Shown piece after piece: positions 10,605 through 20,614 of a stretch of 64,000 nt of DNA (its first letter is position 1; each line of letters opens with the position of its first letter). Origin of the DNA: Cherax quadricarinatus. Its lineage: Eukaryota > Arthropoda > Malacostraca > Decapoda > Parastacidae. Location: contig NC_091357.1 of NCBI RefSeq assembly GCF_038502225.1, positions 7,715,119 through 7,779,118 on the forward strand, in the 5' to 3' direction. Under the pieces are notes generated by a model. It saw nothing but the letters and a program-made list of their open reading frames with translations, was not told the origin of the DNA and searched no databases. A program made the position numbers and the translations under genes.

Positions 10605-12029
10605 TCCTTCCTTCCTGTCTGCCTTCCTTCCTGTCTGCCTTCCTTCCTGCCTGCCTTCCTTCCTGTCTGCCTTCCTTCCTGTCTGCCTTCCTTAATGTCT
10701 GCCTTCCTGCCTGCCCTCCTGCCTGCCTGCCTTCCTTCCTGCCTGCCTTCCTTCCTGCCTTCCTGCCTGCCTGCCTTCCTGCCTGCCTGCCTTTCTTCCT
10801 GCCTGCCTTCCTGCCTGCCTTCCTTTCTGCCTGCCTGCCTTCCTGCCTGCCTGCCTGCCTTCCTGCCTGCCTGCCTTCCTGCCTGCCTTCCTTCCTGCCT
10901 GCCTGCCTTCCTTCCTGCCTTCCTGCCTGCCTTCCTTTCTGCCTGCCTTCCTGCCTGCCTGCCTGCCTGCCTTCCTTCCTGCCTGCCTTCCTTCCTGCCT
11001 TCCTTTCTGCCTGCCTTCCTGCCTACCTTCCTTCCTGCCTGCCTTCCTTTCTGCCTGCCTTCCTGCCTGCCTTCCTTCCTTCCTTCCTTCCTTCCTGCCT
11101 GCCTTCCTTCCTTCCTGCCTGCCTTCCTGCCTGCCTTCCTGCCTTCCTTCCTGCCTTCCTTCCTGCCTTCCTGCCTGCCTTCCTTCCTGCCTTCCTTCCT
11201 GCCTTCCTTCCTGCCTTCCTTCCTGCCTGCCTTCCTGCCTGCCTTCCTGCCTGCCTTCCTGCCTGCCTGCCTTCCTTCCTGCCTGCCTTCCCTCCTGCCT
11301 GGCTTCCTTCCTGCCTTTCTGCCTTCCTGCCTGGCTTCCTTCCTGCCTTTCTGCTTGGCTTCCTTCCTGCCTTTCTGCCTGACTTCCTTCCTGCCTTTCT
11401 GCCTGGCTTCCTTCCTGCTTTTCTGCCTGGCTTCCTTCCTGCCTGGCTTCCTTCCTGCCTTTCTGCCTGGCTTCCTTCCTGCCTTTCTGCCTGGCTTCCT
11501 TCCTGCCTTTCTGCCTGGCTTCCTTCCTGCCTGGTTTCCTTCCTGCCTGGCTTCCTGCCTTTCTGCCTGGTTTCCTTCCTGCCTGGCTTCCTGCCTTTCT
11601 GCCTGGCTTCCTTCCTGCCTGGCTTCCTGCCTTTCTGCCTGGCTTCCTTCCTGCCTTTCTGCCTGGCTTCCTTCCTGCCTTTCTGCCTGCTTTCCTTCCT
11701 GCCTTTCTGCCTGCCTTCCTTCCTGCCTGCCTTCCTTCCTGCCTGCCTTCCTTCCTGCCTTTCTGCCTGGCTTCCTTCCTGCCTTTCTGCCTGGCTTCCT
11801 TCCTGTCTGGTTTCCTTCCTGCCTGGCTTCCTTCCTGCCTTTCTGCCTGGCTTCCTTCCTGCCTTTCTGCCTGGCTTCCTTCCTGCCTTTCTGCCTGGCT
11901 TCCTTCCTGCCTTTCTGCCTGGCTTCCTTCCTGCCTTTCTGCCTGGCTTCCTTCCTGCCTTTCTGCCTGGCTTCCTTCCTGCCTTTCTGCCTGGCTTCCT
12001 TCCTGCCTTTCTGCCTGCCTGCCTTCCTT
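10231..12029. repeat. 1.8-kb (CCTG)/(CCTT) tetranucleotide array
   Basis: A near-continuous mix of CCTG, CCTT and CTGC words. The first half is mostly GCCTGCCTTCCTTCCT-type. From about 11296 a longer motif, CTTCCTTCCTGCCTTTCTGC followed by CTGG, predominates. Because periods of 4 and multiples of 12 avoid stops, both strands show open frames of 350-670 codons. These are low-complexity (LPACLPSF / GRKEGRQ) and not credible genes. Confidence 0.95.
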
Positions 12030-12227
12030 CCTTCCATTCCTTCCCTCCTTTTTTACTACCTTTCTTTCCCTTCATTTCTTCCTTGCTATCTCTTCATCCC
12101 CTTTACTTTCCTCCCTAAAGTTTCTCCCCTCCCTCCCTTCCTTAACTCTCCCTCCCTCCCCCTCTCCCCCTCTCCCCCTCTCCCCCTCACCAACATCCAT
12201 AACATGTGTTACTAAATATGCTTTTCC

Positions 12228-14212
12228 CTCCCCTCCACCAACAGTGGTGGTGCTTGGTACAGTGGCCTCCCCTCCACCAACAGTGGTGGTGCTTGGTACA
12301 GTGGCCTCCCCTCCACCAACAGTGGTGGTGCTTGGTACAGTGGCCTCCCCTCCACCAACAGTGGTGGTGCTTGGTACAGTGGCCTCCCCTCCACCAACAG
12401 TGGTGGTGCTTGGTACAGTGGCCTCCCCTCCACCAACAGTGGTGGTGCTTGGTACAGTGGCCTCCCCTCCACCAACAGTGGTGGTGCTTGGTACAGTGGC
12501 CTCCCCTCCACCAACAGTGGTGGTGCTTGGTACAGTGGCCTCCCCTCCACCAACAGTGGTGGTGCTTGGTACAGTGGCCTCCCCTCCACCAACAGTGGTG
12601 GTGCTTGGTACAGTGGCCTCCCCTCCACCAACAGTGGTGGTGCTTGTTACAGTGGCCTCCCCTCCACCAACAGTGGTGGTGCTTGGTACAGTGGCCTCCC
12701 CTCCACCAACAGTGGTGGTGCTTGGTACAGTGGCCTCCCCTCCACCAACAGTGGTGGTGCTTGGTACAGTGGCCTCCCCTCCACCAACAGTGGTGGTGCT
12801 TGGTATAGTGGCCTTCCCTCCACCAACAGTGGTGGTGCTTGGTACAGTGGCCTCCCCTCCACCAACAGTGGTGGTGCTTGGTACAGTGGCCTCCCCTCCA
12901 CCAACAGTGGTGGTGCTTGGTACAGTGGCCTCCCCTCCACCAACAGTGGTGGTGCTTGGTATAGTGGCCTTCCCTCCACCAACAGTGGTGGTGCTTGCTA
13001 CAGTGGCCTCCCCTCCACCAACAGTGGTGGTGCTTGGTACAGTGGCCTCCCCTCCACCAACAGTGGTGGTGCTTGGTACAGTGGCCTCCCCTCCACCAAC
13101 AGTGGTGGTGCTTGGTACAGTGGCCTCCCCTCCACCAACAGTGGTGGTGCTTGGTACAGTGGCCTTTCCTCCACCAACAGTGGTGGTGCTTGGTACAGTG
13201 GCCTCCCCTCCATCAACAGTGGTGGTGCTTGGTACAGTGGCCTCCCCTCCACCAACAGTGGTGGTGCTTGGTACAGTGGCCTCCCCTCCACCAACAGTGG
13301 TGGTGCTTGGTACAGTGGCCTCCCCTCCACCAACAGTGGTGGTGCTTGGTACAGTGGCCTCCCCTCCACCAACAGTGGTGGTGCTTGGTACAGTGGCCTC
13401 CCCTCCACCAACAGTTGTGGTGCTTGTTACAGTGGCCTCCCCTCCACCAACAGTGGTGGTGCTTGGTACAGTGGCCTCCCCTCCACCAACAGTGGTGGTG
13501 CTTGGTACAGTGGCCTCCCCTCCACCAACAGTGGTGGTGCTTAGTACAGTGGCCTCCCCTCCACCAACAGTGGTGGTGCTTGATACAGTGACCTCCCCTC
13601 CAACAGTGGTGGTGCTTGGTACAGTGGCCTCCCCTCCACCAACAGTGGTGGTGCTTGGTACAGTGGCCTCCCCTCCACCAACAGTGGTGGTGCTTGATAC
13701 AGTGGCCTCCCCTCCACCAACAGTGGTGGTGCTTGGTACAGTGGCCTCCCCTCCACCAACAGTGGTGGTGCTTGGTACAGTGGCCTCCCCTCCACCAACA
13801 GTGGTGGTGCTTGCTACAGTGGCCTCCCCTCTACCAACAGTGGTGGTGCTTGGTACAGTGGCCTCCCCTCCACCAACAGTGGTGGTGCTTGGTACAGTGG
13901 CCTCCCCTCCACCAACAGTGGTGGTGCTTGGTACAGTGGCCTCCCCTCCACCAACAGTGGTGGTGCTTGTTACAGTGGCCTCCCCTCCACCAACAGTGGT
14001 GGTGCTTGCTACAGTGGCCTCCCCTCCACCAACAGTGGTGGTGCTTGTTACAGTGGCCTCCCCTCCACCAACAGTGGTGGTGCTTGTTACAGTGGCCTCC
14101 CCTCCACCAACAGTGGTGGTGCTTGGTACAGTGGCCTCCCCTCCACCAACAGTGGTGGTGCTTGTTACAGTGGCCTCCCCTCCACCAACAGTGGTGGTGC
14201 TTGCTACAGTGG
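12228..14212. repeat. 39-bp minisatellite, about 51 copies
   Basis: Tandem units of 39 bp (CCTCCCCTCCACCAACAGTG then GTGGTGCTTGGTACAGTGG). Most units are identical; variants change only a few sites (GGT/TGT/GCT/GAT in the CTTGGTACAG part). The period is 13 codons, so five or more frames are open: VLGTVASPPPTVV and QWPPLHQQWWCLV on plus, STTTVGGGEATVP on minus. No signal peptide, splice pattern or non-repeat domain supports expression. Confidence 0.95.
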
Positions 14213-14285
14213 CGCGCCACAGCCTGAGTTCTTGTTGATAATATTGCTTATTTATCAAATGCAAATGTGCATGTGCAATCATCAG

Positions 14286-14510
14286 CTGAGCTGCAGTTGT
14301 TGCAGGTGCTGTTATTGGTACTGGTATTGCAGATGCTGTTACTGTTGCAGGTGGTATCTGTTGCAGGTGCTGTTACTGTTGCAGGTGGTATCTGTTGCAG
14401 GTGCTGTTACTGTTGCAGGTGGTATCTGTTGCAGGTGCTGTTGCTTGTTGTGTTGCTTATGCTGTTGCTGGTGTTGCAATTGCTGCTAGTCTAGCTGGTG
14501 CTGTTGCTGC
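14286..14510. repeat. 34-bp GTTGCAGGTG tandem repeat
   Basis: Three to four clear 34-bp copies (ACTGTTGCAGGTGGTATCTG plus TTGCAGGTGCTGTT) grading into degenerate TGTTGC-rich sequence. Confidence 0.85.
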
Positions 14511-14532
14511 TACCGTCATGCTGTGACTTACG

Positions 14533-14584
14533 TATGTTGTAGCAACATCAACAAACAGATGTATGTTGATGTTGCTACAGCATA
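14533..14584. other. Hairpin: 21-bp stem, 10-base loop
   Basis: The arms TGTAGCAACATCAACA (14538-14553) and TGTTGATGTTGCTACA (14564-14579) are perfectly complementary. The stem extends five more pairs outward, including one G-U, to 14533/14584. The loop is 14554-14563. The structure is visible directly; expression is unknown. Confidence 0.7.
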
Positions 14585-14654
14585 ACTGTACACAGTGTTG
14601 CTTCACGTTGTGTAAAACGTCACTAGCACACGGTTCAGTGCATGTATTAAGGGG

Positions 14655-14760
14655 AACGTCTCGCCACGAGTGTCATCAGTGCTAAATCATTAAGACTGGC
14701 GAAACCAAGCTTGGCGAAATGTTTAATATCCTGAGCTCTATCCAAGTTTAGCTTTTCACT
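14655..14760. mobile_element. Degenerate hammerhead-like repeat piece
   Basis: The minus strand has CTGATGA (14673-14679), then a short CAC/GTG stem and GAGACG (14657-14662), a one-base departure from GAAAC. About 20 bases further, the plus strand has CTGGCGA, a CCAAGCTTGG stem and GAAATG (14696-14721). This is again an opposed pair like the other PLE-like terminal repeats, but weak. Confidence 0.3.
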
Positions 14761-15009
14761 GTTTGTTATTACCGTTATACAGTTAACCTGACGCCATCTT
14801 GTACGTTCTTGAGGGTGGAAACCCGTTTCGTACGTTCTTGGGGGGACCGTCTCGTGCGTTCTCAAGAGTCCCCTCGCTTGGATCCCCAGATCTGTGTAAT
14901 GTTGGGTGCTGGGACCGGCTTAGCAGGGGATAGGGAAGACGAGGGAGGGAGAGGTTGATGGAAGAGCTAAGAGGGAGAAGATTGTGTGAGAGGGAGGGGT
15001 ATGTGAGAG

Positions 15010-15232
<223 letters not shown>

Positions 15233-15529
15233 TCTCCGTGTGCAGTATGTATCACTCTTAATTGTATTAAATTACACATATACCGACTCCTTGCTTAATA
15301 AGACACGTGTGCAGGTCGTGGGTATTTTTACTGGTGACACGCTTTACACACGTAACAAGCCTTATCAACACATAAACGACACTGACGATAATGGGAAGAG
15401 GAGGAGGTGAAGAGGGAGGGTAGGGAAGAGAAGACGAGAGGAGATAAATGGAGTGAAAGTATGGGATGCAGGATTAGAAATTGATGAGGGGCTGAAGGTG
15501 GGAGTGACATGAGAGAGAGAAGGCAAGCA

Positions 15530-15925
15530 GGTCAACCAGGCTGTGATGGATATGTGGGGCAGTAGGCCTCCAGCAGCAACAGCCTGGTTGACTAGGCAAG
15601 CTTGGCCCATGGCCGGGCTCCGAGAGTAGAAAGACTATCGAAACTCGTCAGAGGTATGTCAAAAGTAAAGGTAACCAGGCAGACACACACATATGAAAGC
15701 AAAAGACTTGGCAGACGGTACAAAATACCTCCATTGAACAGTAAGAGCGCTGTGGGTACACTAAACGGTAAGACAATAAATGTAAAGGGACCAAGCCTCT
15801 TCAACACCCTCCTTTCACACATAAGGGCGTTACCAACAGACCCCTGGCTGTCCTCGAGAGAGAACTGGACTAGGTCCTCAAGTTAGTTCCTGGTCAGCCA
15901 GGCTGTGGTGTATATGTTAGACTGC
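15530..15925 (+). pseudogene. LINE 3' fragments (second CR1-like subfamily)
   Basis: 15535-15665 is a 3' end of the GGATATGTGG / GGCCCATGGCCGGGCTCCGA type with an AAAGGTA tail. From about 15690 a second piece reads SKRLGRRYKIPPLNSKSAVG then INVKGPSLFNTLL and DPWLSSRENWT, the C-terminal LINE block. Frames are broken. It runs directly into the SINE at 15937. Confidence 0.7.
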
Positions 15926-15936
15926 GTGTGGCTGGC

Positions 15937-16239
15937 ATCAGTAGCTCGGTTGGTAGCGCACTCACCTCACACACTGAGTGTCCGTGGTTCGATGCCCGGT
16001 ACGGGTGGAAACATTGGGCGTGTTTCCTAAAGACGCTTGCTGTCCCTGGTCACCTATCAGCAAGTAGGTACCTGGGTGTTAGTTGACTGGTGTGGGTCGC
16101 ATCCTGGGGGACAAAATTAACCTAAGTTGCGGGAAATGCTCTGCATAACCAAGGACTTTCAAGTATATCATTGATGTCAACTATGATCTGTATAAGTTGT
16201 ATCATGTACTTGTAGAAATAAAGATTATTATTATTATTA
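15937..16239 (+). mobile_element. tRNA-derived SINE, type 1
   Basis: A pol III A-box-like TAGCTCGGTTGG (15942-15953) and B box GGTTCGATGCC (15986-15996) form a tRNA-like head. A central domain at about 16048-16120 (GTAGGTACCTGGGTGTTAGT...) is shared with the SINE at 47286. The 3' end is AATAAAG followed by (ATT)n. A second copy with the same head and tail is at 59464-59766. The head is related to a tRNA but not an intact cellular tRNA gene. Confidence 0.8.
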
Positions 16240-16572
16240 ATTGATGAGGTCATCAACTAGAGCCTGGTCTGGGACCGGGTGGCGGTCAGTACCAGGTTCA
16301 TTAAGGTGATTTTCGTTGATAATGTTTGTAGTTCCACTTTAACCCTTAACAGAGGTTCAAGTCTCATTTCGGTATATTATTACTGAGAAGTACGAGTCTT
16401 CAGTCATGTATACTTCCTTCAGTATTTTTATCTTGATTACTTATTTGTATATATTTGATTCTGCTGGGTTAGGCTCCGGCTCTGGGCCCCGTCTCAACAT
16501 AGAACTGGCTTGAACATGACTTTCGTGTTGTCTGGCACCTCCACAGTGCCGCTGTCCAGCCCAGTCCACTAC
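16240..16572. other. Unassigned spacer
   Basis: Contains a short LINE-end-like phrase (GGTCTGGGACCGGGTGGCGG, 16266-16285), otherwise AT-rich sequence without a visible gene. Confidence 0.5.
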
Positions 16573-16606
16573 CTCCAGGTAGGTTACCTGGAGGTTATTC
16601 CGGGGA

Positions 16607-19372
16607 TCAACGCCCCCGCGGCCCGGTCCATGACCAGGCCTCCCGATGGATCAGGGCCTGATCAACTAGGCTGTTACTGCTGGCCGCACGCAGTCCAACG
16701 TACGAGCCACAGCCCGGCTGATCCGGCACTGACTTTAGGTATCTGTCCAGCTCTCTCTTGAAGGCAGCCAGGGGCTTATTGGCAATTCCCCTAATGCTTG
16801 ATGGGAGGCTGTTGAACAGTTTTGGGCCCCGGACACTTGTGGTGTTTTCCCTTAGTGTACCAATGGCGCCCCTACTTTTTATTGGGGGCATTTTGCATCG
16901 CCTGCCCAGTCTTTTACTTTCGTAGGGAGTGATTTCTGTGTGCAGATTTGGGACCATTCCTTCCAAGATTTTCCAAGTGTAGATTATGATATATCTCTCC
17001 CTCCTGCGTTCCAACGAGTACAAGTCAAGTGCTTCCAAGCGTTCCCAGTAGTTAAGGCGCTTGACAGAACTTATACGTGCAGTAAAGGATCTCTGTACAC
17101 TCTCTAGATCTGCGATTTCACCTGCTTTGAATGGAGATGTTAATGTCCAGCAGTATTCCAGCTTAGAGAGAACAAGTGATTTGAAAAGGATCATCATTGG
17201 CTTGGCATCTCTCGTTTTGAAAGTTCTCATTATCCATCCTATCATTTTCTTTGCACGTGCGATCGTGGCACTGTTGTGATCCTTGAAAGTGAGATCCTCA
17301 GACATTACTACTCCCAGGTCCCTTACATTATTTTTCCGCTCTATTGTATGGCCGGAGTCAGTAGTATACTCTGTTCTAGTTATTATCTCCTCCAGTTTTC
17401 CATAACGGAGTAGTTGGAATTTGTCCTCATTGAACATCATATTGTTTACCGTTGCCCACTGGAAAACTTTGTTTATATCTTCTTGGAGGTTAACCGCGTC
17501 CTCAGCAGATGACAGCCTCATGCAGATCCTAGTATCATCCGCAAAGGATGATACGGTGCTGTGGTGTATATATCTGTTTATGTCTGATATGAGGATATGG
17601 AATAAGATGGGGGCGAGTAATGTGCCTTGTGGAACAGAGCTCTTCACTATGGCAGCCTCCGATTTAACTCTGTTGACCACTACTCTTTGTGTTCGATTTG
17701 TTAGGAAGTTGAAGATCCATCTCCCCACTTTCCCAGTTATTCCTTTAGCACGTATTTTATGGGCTATTACGCCATGACCGCATTTGTCAAATGCTTTTGC
17801 AAAGTCTGTGTATATTACATCTGCATTCTGATTTTCTTCCAGTGCATCCAAGGCCATGTCATAGTGATCCAGTAGTTGTGAGAGGCAGGAGCGACCTGCC
17901 CTGAACCCATGTTGCCCTGGATTGTGCAGATTTTGGGAATCCAGGTGATTTGCAATCCTGCTTCTTAGCACTCTTTCAAAGATTTTTATGATGTGGGACG
18001 TCAGAGCTATTGGTCTATAGTTCTTAGCTAATGCTTTGCTGCCACCTTTATGGAGTGGGGCTATATCCGTTGTTTTAAGTGACTGTGGAATTTCACCCAT
18101 GTCCAAGCTCCTCCTCCATAGTGTACTTAGGGCACGCGAGAGGGGTTTCTTGCAGTTCTTAATGAAAACAGAGTTCCACGAGTCTGGGCCCGGGGCTGAG
18201 TGCATAGGCATGTTGTCAATGGCTTTTTCGAAATCTATCGGAGTTAGGGTAATGTCGGAAATCTGGCATACATTTATGGAGTTTTGAGGCTCATTCATGA
18301 AGAAATCATTTGGGTCGTCTATCCTCAGACTGATTAGTGGTTCACTAAACACAGAGTCGTACTGGGATTTCAATATTTCACTCATTTCCTTGTTGTCATC
18401 TGTGTAAGTCCCATCCTGTCTGAGTAAGGGCCCGATACTAGATGTGGTATTTGCCTTGTTTTTGGCATATGAAAAGAAATATTTTGAATTTCTTTCAATT
18501 TCACTAATAGCTTCAAGCTCCTCCTGCCTCTCCTGGTTCCTGTAAGAGTCATTTAGCTTAAGTTCGATAGTTTCCATTTCCCTGGTCAGCGCCTCCTTTC
18601 GTGTATCAGATATTCTAGCACTCCTGAGGAGCTCAGTGACTCTTCGTCGTCTTCTGTAGAGGGAGCGTCTTTTTCTCTCCAGTTTACTCCTGCTCTTTTT
18701 CTTTCTTAGGGGAATATGCTTAGAACATGCTTCGGCTACCAGGAAGTTGATCCTTTCAAGGCACTGGTTTGGATCCATGTCATTTAAGACATCTTCCCAA
18801 CATGTTTCGTTTAGGACATGGTTTACCTGGTCCCAGTTGATGTTCTTGTTGTTGAAATTGTATTTTGTGAAGACACCTTCACAGGTACATGCATTCTGCT
18901 GTTCAGGACCCCTATGCATGTACGTCTGGACTTCGATGAGATTGTGATTGGAATTAGTTGTTTTTGATATTCTTATGTCTCTTATCAGGTCCTCATTATT
19001 TGTGAAGATAAGGTCAAGTGTGTTTTCTAGTCTTGTTGGCTCCACTATTTGCTGGCTTAAGGTGTGTTTTTCGCAGAGACTTAGTAGCTCATGTGTGTGT
19101 GACCTTTCATCTGCGCTACCTCCGGGGATTGTTTCAGCTATAACATTATTTGCTACATTCTTCCATTTTGTATGCCTTAGGTTGAAATCAAGCAGTAAGA
19201 TGTTTGGGGATGGAGCTGGAAGGTTTTCCAAACAGTAATCGATTTTCAGTAGCTGTTCCTTGAACTGTTGTGAGGTTGCATCTGGTGGCTTGTATACAAC
19301 CACAATGACTAGGTTTTGGTTCTCGATCTTTATTGATAGAACTTCAACTACCTCATTTGTGGTGTTCAGCAA
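16607..19372 (-). CDS. LINE ORF2: endonuclease C-terminal part, reverse transcriptase
   Basis: This 921-residue open frame encodes the non-LTR retrotransposon polyprotein that nicks target DNA and reverse transcribes the element RNA. Endonuclease remnants: LLLDFNLRHTKW (residues 59-70, matching GDFN-x-x-H-x-x-W) and SNH (141-143) where the family usually has catalytic SDH. A Lys/Arg-rich stretch follows (224-246). RT motifs are NYRPIALTS (451-459), TDFAKAFDK with the first catalytic Asp at 523, SSVPQGTLLAPILF (578-591) and FADD (610-613) with the other two. The C-terminal part holds YWERLEALDLYSLERRRERY, RGPKLFNSLP and FKRELDRYLK, the CR1-like ending. The listed start is arbitrary: the same frame continues upstream past one stop. 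The SNH change may weaken nuclease activity (inference). Confidence 0.88.
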   Translation of the reverse strand: MLNTTNEVVEVLSIKIENQNLVIVVVYKPPDATSQQFKEQLLKIDYCLENLPAPSPNILLLDFNLRHTKWKNVANNVIAETIPGGSADERSHTHELLSLCEKHTLSQQIVEPTRLENTLDLIFTNNEDLIRDIRISKTTNSNHNLIEVQTYMHRGPEQQNACTCEGVFTKYNFNNKNINWDQVNHVLNETCWEDVLNDMDPNQCLERINFLVAEACSKHIPLRKKKSRSKLERKRRSLYRRRRRVTELLRSARISDTRKEALTREMETIELKLNDSYRNQERQEELEAISEIERNSKYFFSYAKNKANTTSSIGPLLRQDGTYTDDNKEMSEILKSQYDSVFSEPLISLRIDDPNDFFMNEPQNSINVCQISDITLTPIDFEKAIDNMPMHSAPGPDSWNSVFIKNCKKPLSRALSTLWRRSLDMGEIPQSLKTTDIAPLHKGGSKALAKNYRPIALTSHIIKIFERVLRSRIANHLDSQNLHNPGQHGFRAGRSCLSQLLDHYDMALDALEENQNADVIYTDFAKAFDKCGHGVIAHKIRAKGITGKVGRWIFNFLTNRTQRVVVNRVKSEAAIVKSSVPQGTLLAPILFHILISDINRYIHHSTVSSFADDTRICMRLSSAEDAVNLQEDINKVFQWATVNNMMFNEDKFQLLRYGKLEEIITRTEYTTDSGHTIERKNNVRDLGVVMSEDLTFKDHNSATIARAKKMIGWIMRTFKTRDAKPMMILFKSLVLSKLEYCWTLTSPFKAGEIADLESVQRSFTARISSVKRLNYWERLEALDLYSLERRRERYIIIYTWKILEGMVPNLHTEITPYESKRLGRRCKMPPIKSRGAIGTLRENTTSVRGPKLFNSLPSSIRGIANKPLAAFKRELDRYLKSVPDQPGCGSYVGLRAASSNSLVDQALIHREAWSWTGPRGR

Positions 19373-19465
19373 CTCCGTGCAGATAAGGGACTCTTTGACA
19401 TACAGGCCAACCTCCCTTTGTTGCCTGTTTTTTCTGTCGCATCTAAAAAGGTTGTAACCACTTAT

Positions 19466-19690
19466 TCATATTTCACTGTCAAAGTGATCTTTTGTGTGAG
19501 TCTCTGTGAAGGCTGCAAACATTGCATTAGACTCCACTAGAAGTCCACTGATAGAAGGTATTTTGTTGGTGGTGGATGGCTTAAGGCCCTGTATATTAGC
19601 AAATATGAACGAGGTTGTATTCTGTGTTTGTTGGGGGGATTTTGTTATTGGCATCAGTAGTTGTAATTCTGGAGGGCCATGGGTGGCCAC
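19466..19690 (-). pseudogene. LINE ORF2 N-terminal endonuclease piece, cut by a stop
   Basis: This 74-codon stretch reads FIFANIQGLKPSTTNKI and AFTETHTKDHFDSEI, the start of an APE endonuclease (N-x-x-G/S-L... and the T-E-T motif with catalytic Glu). It ends at TGA 19466-19468. The downstream sequence continues in the same frame (ISGYNLFRCDRKNRQQREVG) into the 921-residue frame, so a single in-frame stop separates them. Start choice is uncertain; an ATG at 19688-19690 is available. Confidence 0.8.
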
Positions 19691-19839
19691 TGGCTGCGCC
19701 TCCAGTCCAACAAGGCTCCAAGGTGGTGGACTTAGTTATCAAGAAGTGTTGTCTGATAGTCCAGTGGCTTGTGTGCCATTATTTATTTGTACTCATTCGT
19801 AGCTACCTAGTTAATGAGACATACAAACAGAGAACAGGA

Positions 19840-20480
19840 TGAAGTTGGAGCCTGGCCCATGGCCGGGCTCCGAGAGTAGTCAAACTCTCGAAGCTTTTCA
19901 AAGGTATAAAGGTATAGGTATATATCTGTGGACCAGCGATTTCAATTAGTCAACTGTGCTCGTGGTATCCCGTCTTCAGTAATTTAATTTTTTTTTTAAT
20001 TTTCAGTGGTTTGAGGAACTGCATCCTCTTGTAATTCTGTGTGTGTACTCAGTTGCCTGTTTGTACTCACCTGTTTGTGGTTGCAGGGGTCGAGACGCAG
20101 CTCCTGGCCCCGCCTCTTCACTGGTCGCTGCTAGATCCACTCCATACCCCTTCTTAAAGCTATGTATGGATCCTGCCTCCACTGCTTCACTCCAGATTAT
20201 TCCACTTTCTGACAACTCTAGTGCTGAAGAAATACTTCCCACCATCCCTGACTCATCTAAGTTTTCAAATTCCAGTTGTGGTCCCTTGTTGCCGTGTCCA
20301 TCTCTGAAACCTTGTGTGTGCGTGCGTGTGTGTGTGTACTCGCCCAGTTATGGTTGCAGGGGTCGATACTCATAGCTCCTAGCCCCGCATTTTCGCTGGT
20401 CGTTACTAGATCCACTCTCTCCCTGCTCCATGAGCTTTATCATACCTCTTAAAGCTATGCATGTGTGTGTATTCTAAATA
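19840..20480 (-). mobile_element. LINE 3'-end fragments
   Basis: 19848-19915 matches the GGCCCATGGCCGGGCTCCGA end seen at 15605. 20043-20320 and 20330-20470 are minus-strand copies of the third LINE family (same 3' end as 6400-6770), with SALELSESGIIWSEAVEAGS and HSFKKGYG readable. All are 5'-truncated and broken. Confidence 0.65.
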
Positions 20481-20614
20481 CTACTGCCAGATATTATCGC
20501 CGCAGTCCTCACTAAACGTCCAGATATACACGTAGATTCACAAGGTTAATGAAGCCCACAGTGCTGCTAATTCTGTAACGTGAATCAACTGTCTTGTTAA
20601 GAGACACCCAGGAC

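Larger units (their letters stand above)
16573..19730 (-). mobile_element. CR1-like LINE, longest copy in the window
   Basis: About 3.15 kb in minus orientation, ending at its 3' side in GGAATAACCTCCAGGTAACC. It holds a 1,028-codon reading (19690 to 16607) interrupted once, covering most of the APE-type endonuclease, the reverse transcriptase and the C-terminal domain. No ORF1 is seen upstream, so it is probably 5'-truncated. The copy at 52590-53926 differs at only about ten positions over roughly 640 bases compared by eye, suggesting recent activity of the family. Confidence 0.9.

Noticed and set aside
10106..12215. 600+ codon Lys/Gly/Arg-rich and Leu/Pro/Cys-rich frames
   Set aside because: Pure CCTG/CCTT repeat translation on both strands; no non-repeat domain.
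17421..17777. Plus-strand 118-codon frames (also at 53421)
   Set aside because: Antisense shadow of the LINE RT, conserved only because the LINE is. The exact 36,000-base offset between the two is coincidence.
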